Below are positions 10,254 to 20,302 of a DNA stretch of 64,000 nt, one piece after another (position 1 is the stretch's first letter; the number at the start of each line of letters is the position of its first letter). Both the position numbers and the translations under genes were made by a program. The stretch is from the NCBI GenBank assembly GCA_024364735.1, contig JAGFNQ010008725.1, forward strand, positions 66,335 to 130,334, written 5' to 3'. The notes under the pieces were generated by a model, which saw only the letters and a list, made by a program, of their open reading frames with translations, had not been told where the DNA came from and searched no databases. The stretch comes from Boesenbergia rotunda (lineage: Eukaryota > Streptophyta > Magnoliopsida > Zingiberales > Zingiberaceae).

Positions 10254-10610
10254 TGAAGGGTGGCATGGAGGCAAATCGTGGGCTTGTGTGCGCATTCCGA
10301 GGGACCATGGACAAAGTAGGGATGATGAGCCAAGGGAAGCGGACTTCGAGGCGTATGTGAAGAATGGCTTGGAGGCAAGCTGAGGGCTTGTGTGTGCATC
10401 TGAGGGACGAGGGCCAAAGTCGAAGAGAGCTTGAAGGCAACAGGTTGAGGCTGTTGGAGTAGGAACAATGAGCTGAGGGAAGTGGACTTCGAGGCATGCG
10501 TGAAGGATGGCATGGAGGCAAGCCGAGGGCTTGTGTGCACATCTAAGGGACGGGAGCCTAAGTCGAAGAGGGCTTGAAGGCAACAGATCGAGGCTGCTAG
10601 ATGAAGAGTC
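10254..10610. repeat. Three imperfect tandem repeats in LTR B
   Basis: Units start near 10254, 10358 and 10500, each opening GTGAAG.ATGGC.TGGAGGC and including GAGGGCTTGTGTG. The first unit lacks about 40 bp present in the second. Confidence 0.75.
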
Positions 10611-10721
10611 AACCAGGTCGTGAGGTTTCGAGTGCTGAGGGAATTGTACTCAGGGGCTAAGTCGTGAGGGTTCGAGTGTTAAGAGAAATGTACTCGGGAA
10701 GGGTAACCCTAGACTTAGGGA

Positions 10722-10885
10722 GTGGACCAGTTGACTGGTAAGGGACCAGTCGACTGATAGGGTCCACAGAAAGATCAGTGGACTGGTCCAGGACCAGTCG
10801 ACTGATGGTGACCAAAATTGGAAAGGTCAGGTGGCGATATTCGAATTCAGAGTGGACTAGTCGAATGGTGTTGGACCAGTCAACT
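10722..10885. repeat. CAGTCGACTG palindrome cluster in LTR B
   Basis: About six copies of a palindrome around ACCAGTCGACTGGT and near variants, 15-60 bp apart, just upstream of the TATA-like box. This parallels the palindromes of LTR A but with a different sequence. Confidence 0.8.
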
Positions 10886-10911
10886 GGTAATGGTTAAATC
10901 AGCCTCGAGCT

Positions 10912-10920
10912 CTATTTAAG
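10912..10920 (+). promoter_or_regulatory. Putative TATA box of LTR B
   Basis: CTATTTAAG just after the palindrome cluster and about 330 bp before the LTR end, a suitable place for the core promoter between U3 and R. Assigned by position and sequence only. Confidence 0.5.
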
Positions 10921-11269
10921 GGAGCTCGTTTGTGGCTGTTTCTTCTTGGCGAAACTAGTTTGGCTAGAGCTTGTTAGTAGCCTACTATTGCTCAGGGGTT
11001 GTCAAAGTGTTGTGGCGAGGTTTCTCCACCTACAAGGAACGACAAGAGCTAGCCGGAGGTGCTCCGGGGAATCATCCACCGAAGGATCAGGATCGTCCAC
11101 CTTACGGACAGTCATGGAGTAGGAGTTTCATCTCCGAACCACGTAAATTGGTGTGTCTTTCTTGTTTGTTAGTTTTAGTTTGTATTATTCCGCTTGCGCA
11201 CTAACATTTGTAGGAGGAAAGATTGAAAAATTACTATTCAACCCCCCCCCTCTAGCAAACGGTAAGATC

Positions 11270-12100
11270 ATTACACGACCAAGGGACCCTGGAGCTGCCT
11301 GGCGCCCAAGAGGCCGACCTGCCTCTTGTCATCGTCGAGACAGGAGAAAATAAGGAAAAGTCGGTGCCTCTGGACGACACCCCGATGCTTAGATCATCAG
11401 GGAGGCTGAAAAGGAAACGCCACGACAAGCGGTCGGCAAAATGGAGGAGGCTACGACACTTTGACCCCCGTAAGCTCCCTCTGTCCCTAAGGTGGGTCTG
11501 CCAATATCCGACGATGAGGACACAATCCCCCTGTCCCAACATTTCAAGCCGACGACCATTCCAAATGCAGGAGATTAGACCACTAGCATCTCCCCGGCCG
11601 ACTCCTCCGACACCTCCAAAGGTAAGAAGGTGGTGCCCACAAAGCCCCGAATGAGGCTTGACCACCTGCGCATGAGACTTCAAGTAGCATCGGAGGCAGC
11701 ATCGCAATCATTCCCCCTGGTGCAATTCAGGGAGGTCCTTGCCGAGGGATGTTCTTCCAAGGGAGTCTTTAGCTCTGACGAGGACGTCCCAAGCCCTTCT
11801 ACTGTACCTCCTAGAGTGCCTGCCGTCCAGCTTCTCCCTCAGCCAAGAGACCCCTCTTCCTCAATAAGCCAAGGTGACGCCCCGATGTGCCACGAAGTCT
11901 TGAGAGGGAATGCCTTGCGCACCTCAGCCGGGCCTCTAACCAACCTCCACGAGTCGCTCCTGAAGGTATGGGTTCCTACTTTCTTAGATTACCTTGATTC
12001 ATGTTTTCTAACCCTTATACACTATGATAGGCTGCTCAAGACTGCCTTTCTGCCGGCTGCCATTTATATTCATGGAGAGAGGTTGAGCCCCTGATACGCA
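11270..12100 (+). pseudogene. Antisense extra ORF of element C, N-terminal part
   Basis: Plus-strand coding-like sequence, antisense to the gag-pol of the same element. One frame (about 11270-11650) encodes PLVIVETGENKEKSVPLDDT followed by a basic GRLKRKRHDKRSAKWRR stretch. A second (11630-12094) encodes LPLTNLHESLLKVW-like sequence after a proline/serine linker. The style matches the C-terminal half of plant proteins annotated as putative gypsy-type transposon domain proteins. Frames change at least once and no single start could be chosen. Function unknown; extra ORFs in this place and orientation have been described for Tat elements. Confidence 0.6.
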
Positions 12101-12180
12101 GAGCACTTATGGTGGAGACTGAGGCCTATTGTGCCCATCGAGGGGGCCTCCTGCAAGCAGAGGTCAACAGAGCTCTCTAG

Positions 12181-12857
12181 GTGAAAGTAGAGCATCATCT
12201 GGAATCTCTGCTGGCCTTAGAGTCAGCCCTGCATAGCTCTCTCCATAGGGAGCGCTTGATGTCAGAGAGGGTCATTGCCCTCTCGAATGACTTGCGCACC
12301 CTGACCCAAGAGTGGGATCAGCTTCAAGCCAAGGAGAAGAAGTTGGCCGGGGACATCCATCTCTTGAAGACCTCAGCGGAAGCTCTAAATGAGCGGATAA
12401 AAGACCAAGCGCACCAGCTAGCCCAAAATTGATGATTAAGGTGGCAACTGACTACATGACCGGCCTCCAGGAGGACATCGCCCGGGCCCGATTAGAAGTC
12501 TTGGCCACCTCAGAGAGGCTCAAGGAGGCCCTGGAAGACAGAGACAAAATGTCCTCAAATGTGGCCCAATTGACAATCGCCAAGGAGGAAGCCAAGGTTG
12601 AACTACAAAACTACAAGGCTGACGAGGCATCCCGGCCAAGAGAAACCAAGGCGGAGTTCAAGGCTAGGTTTTTGGAGTCCGATGAGTTTGGCGACATCTT
12701 GGTCGGGCAAGTCTTGAAGATCCTAAAATAGGGATTCAATGGCATGATTACTCAGCTTCATAAGACCCAACTACTGAAGTCAGACGCCGACCTGAGTTTC
12801 ATGAGTGTCAGTCGAGTTTGGGATGAGCTCCCTCCTAAAGATAAGGAATTGTAGGAG
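12181..12857 (+). pseudogene. Antisense extra ORF of element C, coiled-coil C-terminal part
   Basis: Two overlapping frames (12181-12432 and 12429-12731) encode a long charged helix with heptad leucines, for example SLLALESALHSSLHRERLMS and EDIARARLEVLATSERLKEA, typical of a coiled coil. A frameshift near 12430 and a TAG at 12729 break it; coding-like sequence then continues to about 12857. It is the natural continuation of the preceding segment. The helix suggests self-association, but no role is known. Confidence 0.6.
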
Positions 12858-13299
12858 CTTTTCCCCAAACTTGTGCTATGTATTTTTTTGTTTCCTCACT
12901 TGTCTTCTTCTCTTCCCTGAACTTGTAATGTACTTATCTATTTGGAATGAAAGGAATTTTGCATGATTTTGTCTTAAGTTTGTTTGTGGATATTTTGCTT
13001 TGGAGTGCTTGTACTCATCTCTCTGGTCCCATGTCACTTTGTGAAGGAGTATTCAGGATTGAATGGCTTGCAACTGTACCCCGAGTTGGCGTTCTGTCAC
13101 TTCAAGTGAAGGGCCAATATGTTGTATCCACAAGGAGGCAACTTCTACCTCCGCAACCATAGGAGAGACCGGGACCATGAAGGTGAGCCTGGAAAAAGGA
13201 GCAGTCTCCTTTGTGCGGTCCAATAATTGTACCTTTGTGATATGGGCTTTCTGGAAATAATTAACCATCATGTTTGCCTCCAAGGCCTGATGATGTTCC
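12858..13299 (+). other. Untranslated region after the antisense ORF
   Basis: T-rich sequence with AATGTA and AATGAAAG motifs that could serve as plant 3'-end signals for a plus-strand transcript. No ORF here is convincing. Confidence 0.4.
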
Positions 13300-14935
13300 T
13301 TTATATCTTGTCACCTAAATGCGAGCTTCCTTCCCCCTCTCGGGTCTCAGTAGCACAATGAGGTGATAGGGTCTTGGCTGCTCCTGGTCGGGCATCCAGA
13401 GTACCACGACCAGGCCTACTCATCTCGAGCATCCGCAGCACCGCAAGGTAGTAGGGTTTAAGCAGCTCTTGGTCGGGCATCCGCAACACCACGACCAGAC
13501 CTACTCACCTTGGGCTTTGGCAGCTACTGGTCGGGCATCCGCAGCACCACGACTAGGCCTACTCACCTCGGGCATCCGCAGCACCGCAAGGCAGTAGGGC
13601 TTAAGCAGCTCCTGGTCGGGCATCCGCAGCACCACGACCAGGCCTACTCACCTCGGGCATCCGCAGCACTACAAGGCAGTAGGATTTTGGAAGCTCCTGG
13701 TCGAGCGTCCGCAGCACCACGACCAGACCTACTCACCTCCGGTATCCGCAGCACCGCGAGGCAGTAGGGTTTTGGCAGCTCCTGGTCGGGCATCCGCAGC
13801 ACCACGACCAGGCCTACTAACCTTGGGCATCCGCAGCACTGTGAGGCAGTAGGGTTTAAGCAGCTCCTAGTCGGGCATTCGTAGCACTACAACCAGGCCT
13901 GTTCACCTAGGGCATCTGCAACACTCAAGACAGTAGGGTTTAAGCAGCTCCTAGTCGGGCATCCACAGCACCACGACCAGGCCTACTCACCTCGGGAATC
14001 CGCAGCACCGTGAGGTAGTAGGATTTAAGCAGCTCCTGGTCGGGCATCCGCAGCACCACGACCAAGCCTACTCACCTCGGGCATCCGCAGCACCGCAAGG
14101 CAGTAGGGTTTTGGCAGCTCCTGGTCGGGCATCCGCAGCACCACGACCAGGCCAACTCACCTCGGGCGTCCGCAATACCGCAAGGCAGTAGGGTTTAAGT
14201 AGCTCCTAGTTGGGCATCTGTAGCACCACGACCAGGCCTACTCACATCGGGCATCCGCAGCACCGCGAGGCAGTAGGGTTTTGGCAGCTCCTGGTCATGC
14301 ATCCACAGCACCACGACCAAGTCTACTCACCTCGAGCATCTGCAGCATCGTGAGGCAGTAGGGTTTAAGCATCTCCTGGTCGGGCATCCGTAGCACCACG
14401 AGGCAGTAAGGTTTTGGTAGCTCCTGGTCGAGCATCCACAGCACCACGACTAGGTCTACTCACCTCGGGCATTCGCAGCACCATGAGACAATAGGGTTTA
14501 AGAAGCTCCTAGTCGGGCATCCACAGTACCACGACCAGGCCTACTCACCTCTAGCATCCGCAACACCACGAGGCAGTAGGGTTTTGGCAGCTCCTGGTCG
14601 GGCATCCGCAGCACCACGATTAGGCCTACTCACCTCGGGCATCCGCAACACCGCAAGGCAGTAGGGTTTAAGTAGCTCCTAGTTGGGCATCCGTAGCACC
14701 ACGATCAGGCCTACTCATCTCGGGCATCCGCAGCACTGCGAGGCAGTAGGGTTTTCGCAGCTCCTAGTCGGGCATCCGCAGCACCACGACTAGGCCTACT
14801 CACCTTGGGTATCCGCAGCACCGTGAAGCAGTAGGGTTTAAGCAGCTCCTGGTCGGGCATCCGCAACACCACAACCAGGCCTATTCACTTCGGGCATCCG
14901 CATCACCGCTAAGTAGTAGGGTTTCATCAGGCAAG
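13300..14935. repeat. 85-bp tandem repeat array in the 3' region of element C
   Basis: About eighteen units of roughly 85 bp (start-to-start distances measured as 84, 86 and 85; one short unit of 58). Each unit holds two related half-units: CTCCTGGTCGGGCATCCGCA then GCACCACGACCAGGCC, and CTCGGGCATCCGCAGCACCG then GAGGCAGTAGGGTTT. The unit therefore arose by internal duplication of a GGGCATCCGCAGCACC core. The array lies between pol and the lost 3' LTR. Confidence 0.93.
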
Positions 14936-15995
14936 TACTCGGGGTCCTTTAAGAGACATCTTGTTTGCTTCTTTGATACTGCAACTGCAAAGCAGTGCTA
15001 ACAAGAATACAAATACATTTGGACATCTAAAAATCTCACCGAGTACGATATGGTCAGAGATGATTGGCATGTCAGGGCCTCTCCAGCCTCTTGCCCTTGT
15101 TGTCCTCCAGATAGTTGCTGCCTCCTGTAAGCTTCTGGTGACGATGTAGGGTCCACCCCACTGCAGCTCTAACTTTCCAAGATCATCAACAGGCTTGATC
15201 CTCTTCCAGACTTTGTCTCCGACTTCAAAGCTATGGGCAATCACGCGGCGATTGTATGCTTGTTGCATAGGTTGCCTGTCGGCTAGCAACCAAGCGGCTA
15301 CTTTGTCTCGCACCTCTGCCACCATGTCCAAGTCGATCAACCGCTCTTGATCATTGTCCTCTTTATTATAATGTTGTCATCGGATGGACTCCTCGCGTAC
15401 TTCCATCGGGCTCATGGCCTCAGCTCCATACACAAGCTGAAAAGGAATCTCACCTGTTCTTTCTCTTGGAGTGGTACAGTAGGACCATAAAATGCTGGGG
15501 AGCTCTTCGACCTAACTACCTCCAACGTGATCCAGCTTTATCTTGAGCCCTCTGATGATCTCCCGGTTAACGACCTCGGCTTGACCATTGCCTTGGGGGT
15601 ATGCAACCGAAGTGAAAGCTTGTCGAATCCCTAGCTCATCGCACCATTCTTTGAGTTTGTGCCCTACAAACTATCGGTCATCATCCGACACCAATTTGTG
15701 AGGAATGTCATATCTGCATATGATATCCTTCCATAGGATTTTCATTACTGTTGCCTCCGTGATATGTGTCAGAGGCTCAGCTTCCACCCATTTAGAAAAA
15801 TACTCCACCAGAACCAGCAAAAACTTCTTTTGTTGGGGTCCGATTGGAAATGGACCCACAATGTCCATTCCCCACTAATCAAATGGACAAGACACTGTAG
15901 AGACTCGCAGCGGCTCAGTTGGGCAGTGAGTTATATGTTGATGTTTCTGGCAGGCCTCGCATCCAGCTAGGAACTTGAGGGTGTCGGCCTATAGG
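14927..15995 (-). pseudogene. Element C integrase
   Basis: Encodes a CEACQK zinc-ligand pair near 15950, then the catalytic core opening MDIVGPFPIG (first aspartate) with FLLVLVEYFSKWVEAEPL and LVSDDDR (second aspartate), and a YPQGNGQAE block with the catalytic glutamate near 15590. The C-terminal module QAYNRRVIAHSFEVGDKVWK and the GPYIV block follow, ending at 14927. Stops separate the pieces (for example at 15671 and around 15510 and 15375). This is the last pol domain, as expected for Ty3/gypsy. Confidence 0.85.
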
Positions 15996-16183
15996 GTTGG
16001 CCAAAAGTACCTTGCCTGGATAATCTTCTTAGACAGAGACATTCTCCCAATGTGGCTTCCGCAAATGCCTTCATGCACTTCTCGCATCACATAGTCGGCT
16101 TCCTCTAGCCCGACACACTTAAGGAGTGGCCAGGCAAAGCCTCTCTTGTATAGTTGATCCCCGACCAGTATGAATCTGAAAGC

Positions 16184-16770
16184 TCAACGGCGGAATAATC
16201 GAATTCCTTGACCCCCAGTCGGCACATTCCCACTGCGTAGAAACTCCACATATGGATCTCTCCAATCAGTTAAGATATTGTCTTCAGCTTCTTCTTCAAT
16301 TTGAGCTACAGTCTCTTCGGTGGTACTTGGCTTGTCCAGCTGCCATGCAGAGATAGAGCTAGCCAACTTGGCTAGTTCATCCGTCTTGACATTATCCACT
16401 CAGGAAACCTTCTGCAGGATAACTTCTATGAAAGAGGATTTTAGCTGCTCGTAAATGCTATATACCTCTGCAAGCGCTCGCACTTTATTTTGAAGTCGCC
16501 CTTTATTTGTTGTGTGACAAGCTGTGAATCTGAATGCAAGATGACGCGAGCAGCTCCCACATGCTTGGCTGCTTACAACCCTGCTAGAATCGCCTCGTAC
16601 TCAGCTTCATTGTTGGTGGCTCGGAAGTGGAGTCGAATAGATAAATACAACGCATCTCCCCGAGGGGAAACCATTAGCACTCCGACTCCGCTGTGTTCGC
16701 TGTTGGAAGACCCATCGACATAGATCTTCCAGACTCCCTCGGCTTCGGGCTCAAGAACAGCTTCAAGCAT
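16184..16770 (-). pseudogene. Element C second RNase H (plant/archaeal-type) and tether
   Basis: VWKIYVDGSSNSEHSGVGVL followed by LHFRATNNEAEYEAILAGL carries the first aspartate and the NNEAEYEA glutamate helix of an RNase H of the kind found besides the usual one in Tat elements. The downstream piece (16184-16399) encodes VKTDELAKLASSISAW, matching the end of this domain. Frames are broken between them. The extra RNase H between the first RNase H and integrase is the main support for the Tat assignment. Confidence 0.85.
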
Positions 16771-16887
16771 GAAGTCTAAAAGGGCTTGTGCCTTGATGGC
16801 AGTACGGGGTTGGTACTCAATCCCGTACTCGCTCAGCTCTGCTATCTATTTGATCAGCCGACCCGAGGCTTCTGGGTTGGTGAGAAC

Positions 16888-17427
16888 TCATCCCAGCGGG
16901 CTGTTGGTGAGAACCACGATTGGGTGCCCTAAGAAATATGACCTGAGCCTCTGAGCCATTAAGACCAAAGCGTAGGCCAACTTTTCTATTATGGTGTAGC
17001 GTGTCTTTGCATCCTTCAAGAGGTGCCCGAAGAAGTAGATTGGGTACTGCATAGTGTCTTCTTCTCGGATAAGTGCAGAGCCCACCACTTGCTCAGCCGT
17101 GGACAGGTAGACGAACAATGTCTCCCCTTCCACTGGCTTGTAAAGGATGGGGAGCTCAGCCAGATAGGCTTTTAGATCTGCAAACGCCTTCTCACACTGG
17201 TCGTCCCAATCAAACTTGACTGTCTTTTTCAGAATCTTGAAGAAGGGCAGGGTCCTGTCGGCAAATTTAGAGATGAATCTGAACAAGGCTGTGATCCTAC
17301 CGTTCAGCCTCTGTACCTCCTTGAAGTTGCGAGGAGAGGGCATATCGAGAATGGCTTTCACTTTATCTGAATTAGCCTTGATCCCCCTCTCTGTCACCAT
17401 GTAACCTAAGAATCGACCACTCTTCAC
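16888..17427 (-). pseudogene. Element C RT connection and first RNase H
   Basis: Opens with SGRFLGYMVTERGIKANSDK and KAILDMPSPRNFKEVQRLNG, the RT thumb region of Ty3/gypsy, then FKWDDQCEKAF-like sequence, LYLSTAEQVVGSALIREE (first RNase H strand), TRYTIIEKLAYALV and SYFLGHPIVVLTN. A 179-residue open frame ends at a stop near 16888. It follows the RT palm after a frameshift near 17500. Confidence 0.87.
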
Positions 17428-17503
17428 TCCGAACAGACACTTGGTCGGTTCAACTTCAGCCTGTTAGCCCTCAGGGTGGCTAAGGTCTCTTCGAGGTCAG
17501 CTA

Positions 17504-17927
17504 TCATATCTTTCCCCTTGTCCTCTTAACCAGGATGTTATCTACATAAACTTCAATGTTTCTCCCGATCTGATGCCTAAAGACCTTGTCCATTATCCGT
17601 TGGTAGGTTGTCCTGGCATTGCGCAATCTGAAAGGCATGACGTTATAGCAATATGTGGCATTTGTCGTCACGAAGCTAACCTTTTCTTGATCTTTCGATG
17701 CTAGAGGAACTTGGTGATACCCCTGGTAGGCGTCCATCATGGAAATAAACTCGCAACCAGACCAATCTATCTATCCGAGATAGAGGGTAGCAGTCTTTAG
17801 GGCAGACTTTATTTAAATCTTGAAAATCAATACAAACCCGCCATTTACCCCCAGGCTTAGGGACAAGCACTACCTTAGCCAACCAAGTTGGGAATTGAAC
17901 ATCTCTTATGTGACCAGCCTTTAGCAA
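17504..17927 (-). pseudogene. Element C reverse transcriptase palm with a YVDN active site
   Basis: The fingers and palm are clear: GHIRDVQFPTWLAKVVLVPK, GGKWRVCIDFQDLNKVCPKD and YPLSRID, then in a second frame MDAYQGYHQVPLA, EKVSFVTTNATYCYNVMPF and the active-site strand IEVYVDNILVK. The catalytic pair, normally two aspartates, is aspartate-asparagine here. The two frames overlap around 17680-17740, showing a frameshift. The copy is dead on both counts. Confidence 0.88.
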
Positions 17928-18529
17928 CTTGGCGACCTCCTCTCTGATGGCCTTGTCCTGCTCGGGTGTGAAATGTCTTCTTCTCTACTTCACCGGTCGA
18001 GCCCCGGGGGTCACATGCAAGCTATGTGTGGCCAGGGCTGGGGGGACTCCTTTGATCTCCTCAGTTGCCCACGCAAACACGTCTCGATTGTTCTGCAAGC
18101 AGTTGATCAGATGACTCCTCAACTCCGGCGTGAGGTCAGCAGCAACCCTTGTAACCCCTCCCGTCTGTTGAGGGTGTATCTGAACCTCTTCACTCTCGCC
18201 CTCCCTCCGTTCTTCTCTAGGCCCTTCCTCCTCTCAAGGGTTGGTGAGGTCAATTTGTAGAGCTTCATCAGCCTTCAAGGTCTTGCGGGCTTCCGACCTG
18301 ACCTCCCCACTGTAACATCGTCGGGAAGCTAGTTGATCCCCCTTGACTTCGACTACTTGCTCATCCACCGGGAACTTGATCTTTTGGTGGTAGACTGAGA
18401 CCACGCCTGGAATACGCTGAGTGCTGGGCGTCCGAGGATGGCGTTGCAGGATGAGGACGCATCCACGACCAGGAAAGGAGTCCTCGTCCTCTCCAACATG
18501 TCATCTCACAATGACAGGGATAGGGAGAT

Positions 18530-18880
18530 CTACCCTATTGGCTGCACTCGATATCCAGTGAAGTCGAAGAGTGGGGTAGAGACCAACCGCAGCTCATCTT
18601 CGTCGATCTGCATCTGGTCCAGGGTCGCCTTATACAGGATGTTCACAGAACTACCTGTATCCATGAAGACACATTTAACTTCATAATTAGCTATGCGTGT
18701 GAGAATTGCCAAGACGTCCTCATAAGGGGTCTCCATGTCATCTATGTCATCTGGGCCAAATGAGATTATGGGGCCTCTACGCTGGCTATTGCTTGTTCCA
18801 ATGGAATAGTTTTCCAGCCGCCGAGTGTGTGCCTTCCTTGCCCAGTTAGAGTCCCCTTCGGTAGGACCTCCGGAGATCAC
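18530..18880 (-). pseudogene. Element C aspartic protease
   Basis: Encodes an acidic leader (ISFGPDDIDDMETPYEDVLA), then the retropepsin active-site strand VKCVFMDTGSSVNILYK and a following LFDFTGYRVQPIG stretch, ending at a TAG at 18530-18532. It is in the same frame as gag and separated from it by a TGA at 18935-18937. This is the normal Ty3/gypsy place for protease. Confidence 0.87.
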
Positions 18881-18934
18881 CCCTACGTGGCCCGAAGGAG
18901 AGCCTCGTACAGGAGCCTTGCCCTTCTGGGGGTC

Positions 18935-20254
18935 TCACTCAGGGGAGAGAGATCGACGAGGTGCCACCTCCTGACTTCTCCCCTTGGAATGTGACCAAGA
19001 TAGCCGTCGGGCTCCCTCCTCTCCTGACGGCCTCTTGCAGGGAGAAAGACTCCTTCGCGGGGACCTCCGGCGATACCCCACTTTCTTCCATCGCTTCCGA
19101 GGCTTGTTATCCGCTTCCTCAACCATCCTTTTCTTCAAGGCGTGGCACTTCTATGTGAAGTGTGTGGTACTGCCGTGGAAATCACAGTACTTCTTCAATG
19201 GCTCTGGTTCTTGGGTATCCACCGTCTCTACGAGCCTTCTCTTACCAGCCCAGGGCTCCTTCCCCGAACGAGGGTCTTTCACCCGGACCGGTGCTGGCGG
19301 TTCCCTTCTCTCCGAGCGGACCATGGTCTGTGCAAGTGCTCCGACTAGCTCTTTGTAGTGGGCATGTTTCACTTCTTCGACATTGACGTGCTTGACGTAG
19401 CGCCCCAGCAAGTCGTCAAAACTGGTGGGCGGCTTCTTCACTAGTGACCGGAAGAAGTCCCCTTCTGAGAGACCCTGTGTGAAGGCGTTGACAAGGATCT
19501 CTGACGTTGCGGTTGGCACATCTTGTGCCACCCGATTGAACCACTGGATATAATCCTTCAGCGGTTCCTTTGCCTTCTGCTTGAGGGTGAATAGGTTTAG
19601 TGTCGTCTTCTGATACGGACGGCTACTGGCAAAGTGGTGCAGGAACGTGGTTCTAAACTCCAAAAAGGAGTTTATAGAACTCTGTGGCAATCTCTGGAAC
19701 CATCTCTGGGCGGCTTCCGACAGAGTGTTCAGAAACACTTGGCATTTAACACCATCTGTGTACTAGTGCATGAGGGTCGCATTCTCGAATTTGCAAACAT
19801 GGTCCTCTGGATCTGTCTTCCCATCGTAGTCGGCAATTCCAGGACCGCGGAACTGCTTCGGCATGGGATCTTCTACGATGTCCAGTGAAAAGGAGTGGAG
19901 GGTTCCAGGAGTGGAGGGTGCCTTCTGGAAGGCTTTGAGTTCCCCTCTCTTCCCTGATCCCTCTTCCTGCCTCAGGGCGCTTGAAGCTACAGAGTTGGTC
20001 TTCTCCATATCTCCCAGGGAATCCAGCCAATGTACGGGAATTGCTTCGGCATGTCCTACCGATGGTGAGACAGATCTCCGGTGGTGGGAATGTGAGGTGG
20101 AGATCCTGGGGATCTCACCTTGCCCAAAGGTTGCTCGCCGTGAGGCAGCTTGCTTGATTTGGTGTTGCTTGAGCGCTCATTTGACGGTGTTGGCCACAAG
20201 GCGATCCAGTTCTTCCTTCGTCAAAACGATGGGTTGTCCCTCTAGCTCTACCAT
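18935..20254 (-). pseudogene. Element C gag
   Basis: The ATG at 20254 starts MVELEGQPIVLTKEELDRLV and stays in frame with every later piece, which is why it was chosen. The capsid (Retrotrans_gag) core is at 19151-19738, with LSEAAQRWFQRLPQSSINSF, FLHHFASSRPYQKTTLNLF and LKDYIQWFNR. A YCDFHGSTTHFT stretch resembles the start of the Tat zinc knuckle (CxxH), and a basic tail follows. Stops lie at 20177, 19763, 19151 and 18935, all in one frame, so decay was by point mutation. Confidence 0.85.
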
Positions 20255-20285
20255 CACGGTGCTCCTTTTGGTGCTTTGATTTGTG

Positions 20286-20302
20286 TTCCCACAAACGGCG
20301 CC
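20286..20302 (-). other. Element C primer-binding site candidate
   Basis: Minus-strand TGGCGCCGTTTGTGGGA just upstream of gag. The TGGCGCC core matches primer-binding sites commonly seen in Tat and Athila elements. I do not name the tRNA with confidence. Confidence 0.65.

Larger units (their letters stand above)
7628..11256 (+). mobile_element. Element B: 3' part of a plus-strand Sirevirus-like element
   Basis: Contains an extra ORF downstream of where pol would be (7827-9047), non-coding DNA, a polypurine tract ending in GGGGAGAT and a 3' LTR starting TGTTGGGG. The polypurine tract and the C-rich LTR 3' end match the Sirevirus pattern seen in elements A and D, but the LTR body and its palindromes differ, so this is a separate family. 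Gag-pol is absent: element A seems to have inserted at 7627/7628, and the upstream part of B would lie left of A, outside the window. Confidence 0.75.
10096..11256 (+). repeat. Element B 3' LTR, truncated at its 3' end
   Basis: Begins TGTTGGGGCAATAAG after the polypurine tract. It runs through a C-rich tract and CTCTAGC, the place where the LTRs of A and D carry about 17 more bases before the terminal CA. Those bases are missing here and Tat-type sequence follows directly, so the end was lost in a rearrangement. It contains three imperfect 100-140 bp repeats (10254-10610), palindromes and a TATA-like box. Overlapping minus-strand ORFs at 10174-10612 are artefacts of these repeats. Confidence 0.82.

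Noticed and set aside
10174..10612. Three overlapping minus-strand ORFs of 122-142 codons
   Set aside because: Produced by imperfect tandem repeats in LTR B; all three frames are open at once, which marks a repeat artefact.
13510..13767. Plus-strand ORF of 85 codons
   Set aside because: It is translation of the 85-bp tandem array, with a repeating peptide and no start context.
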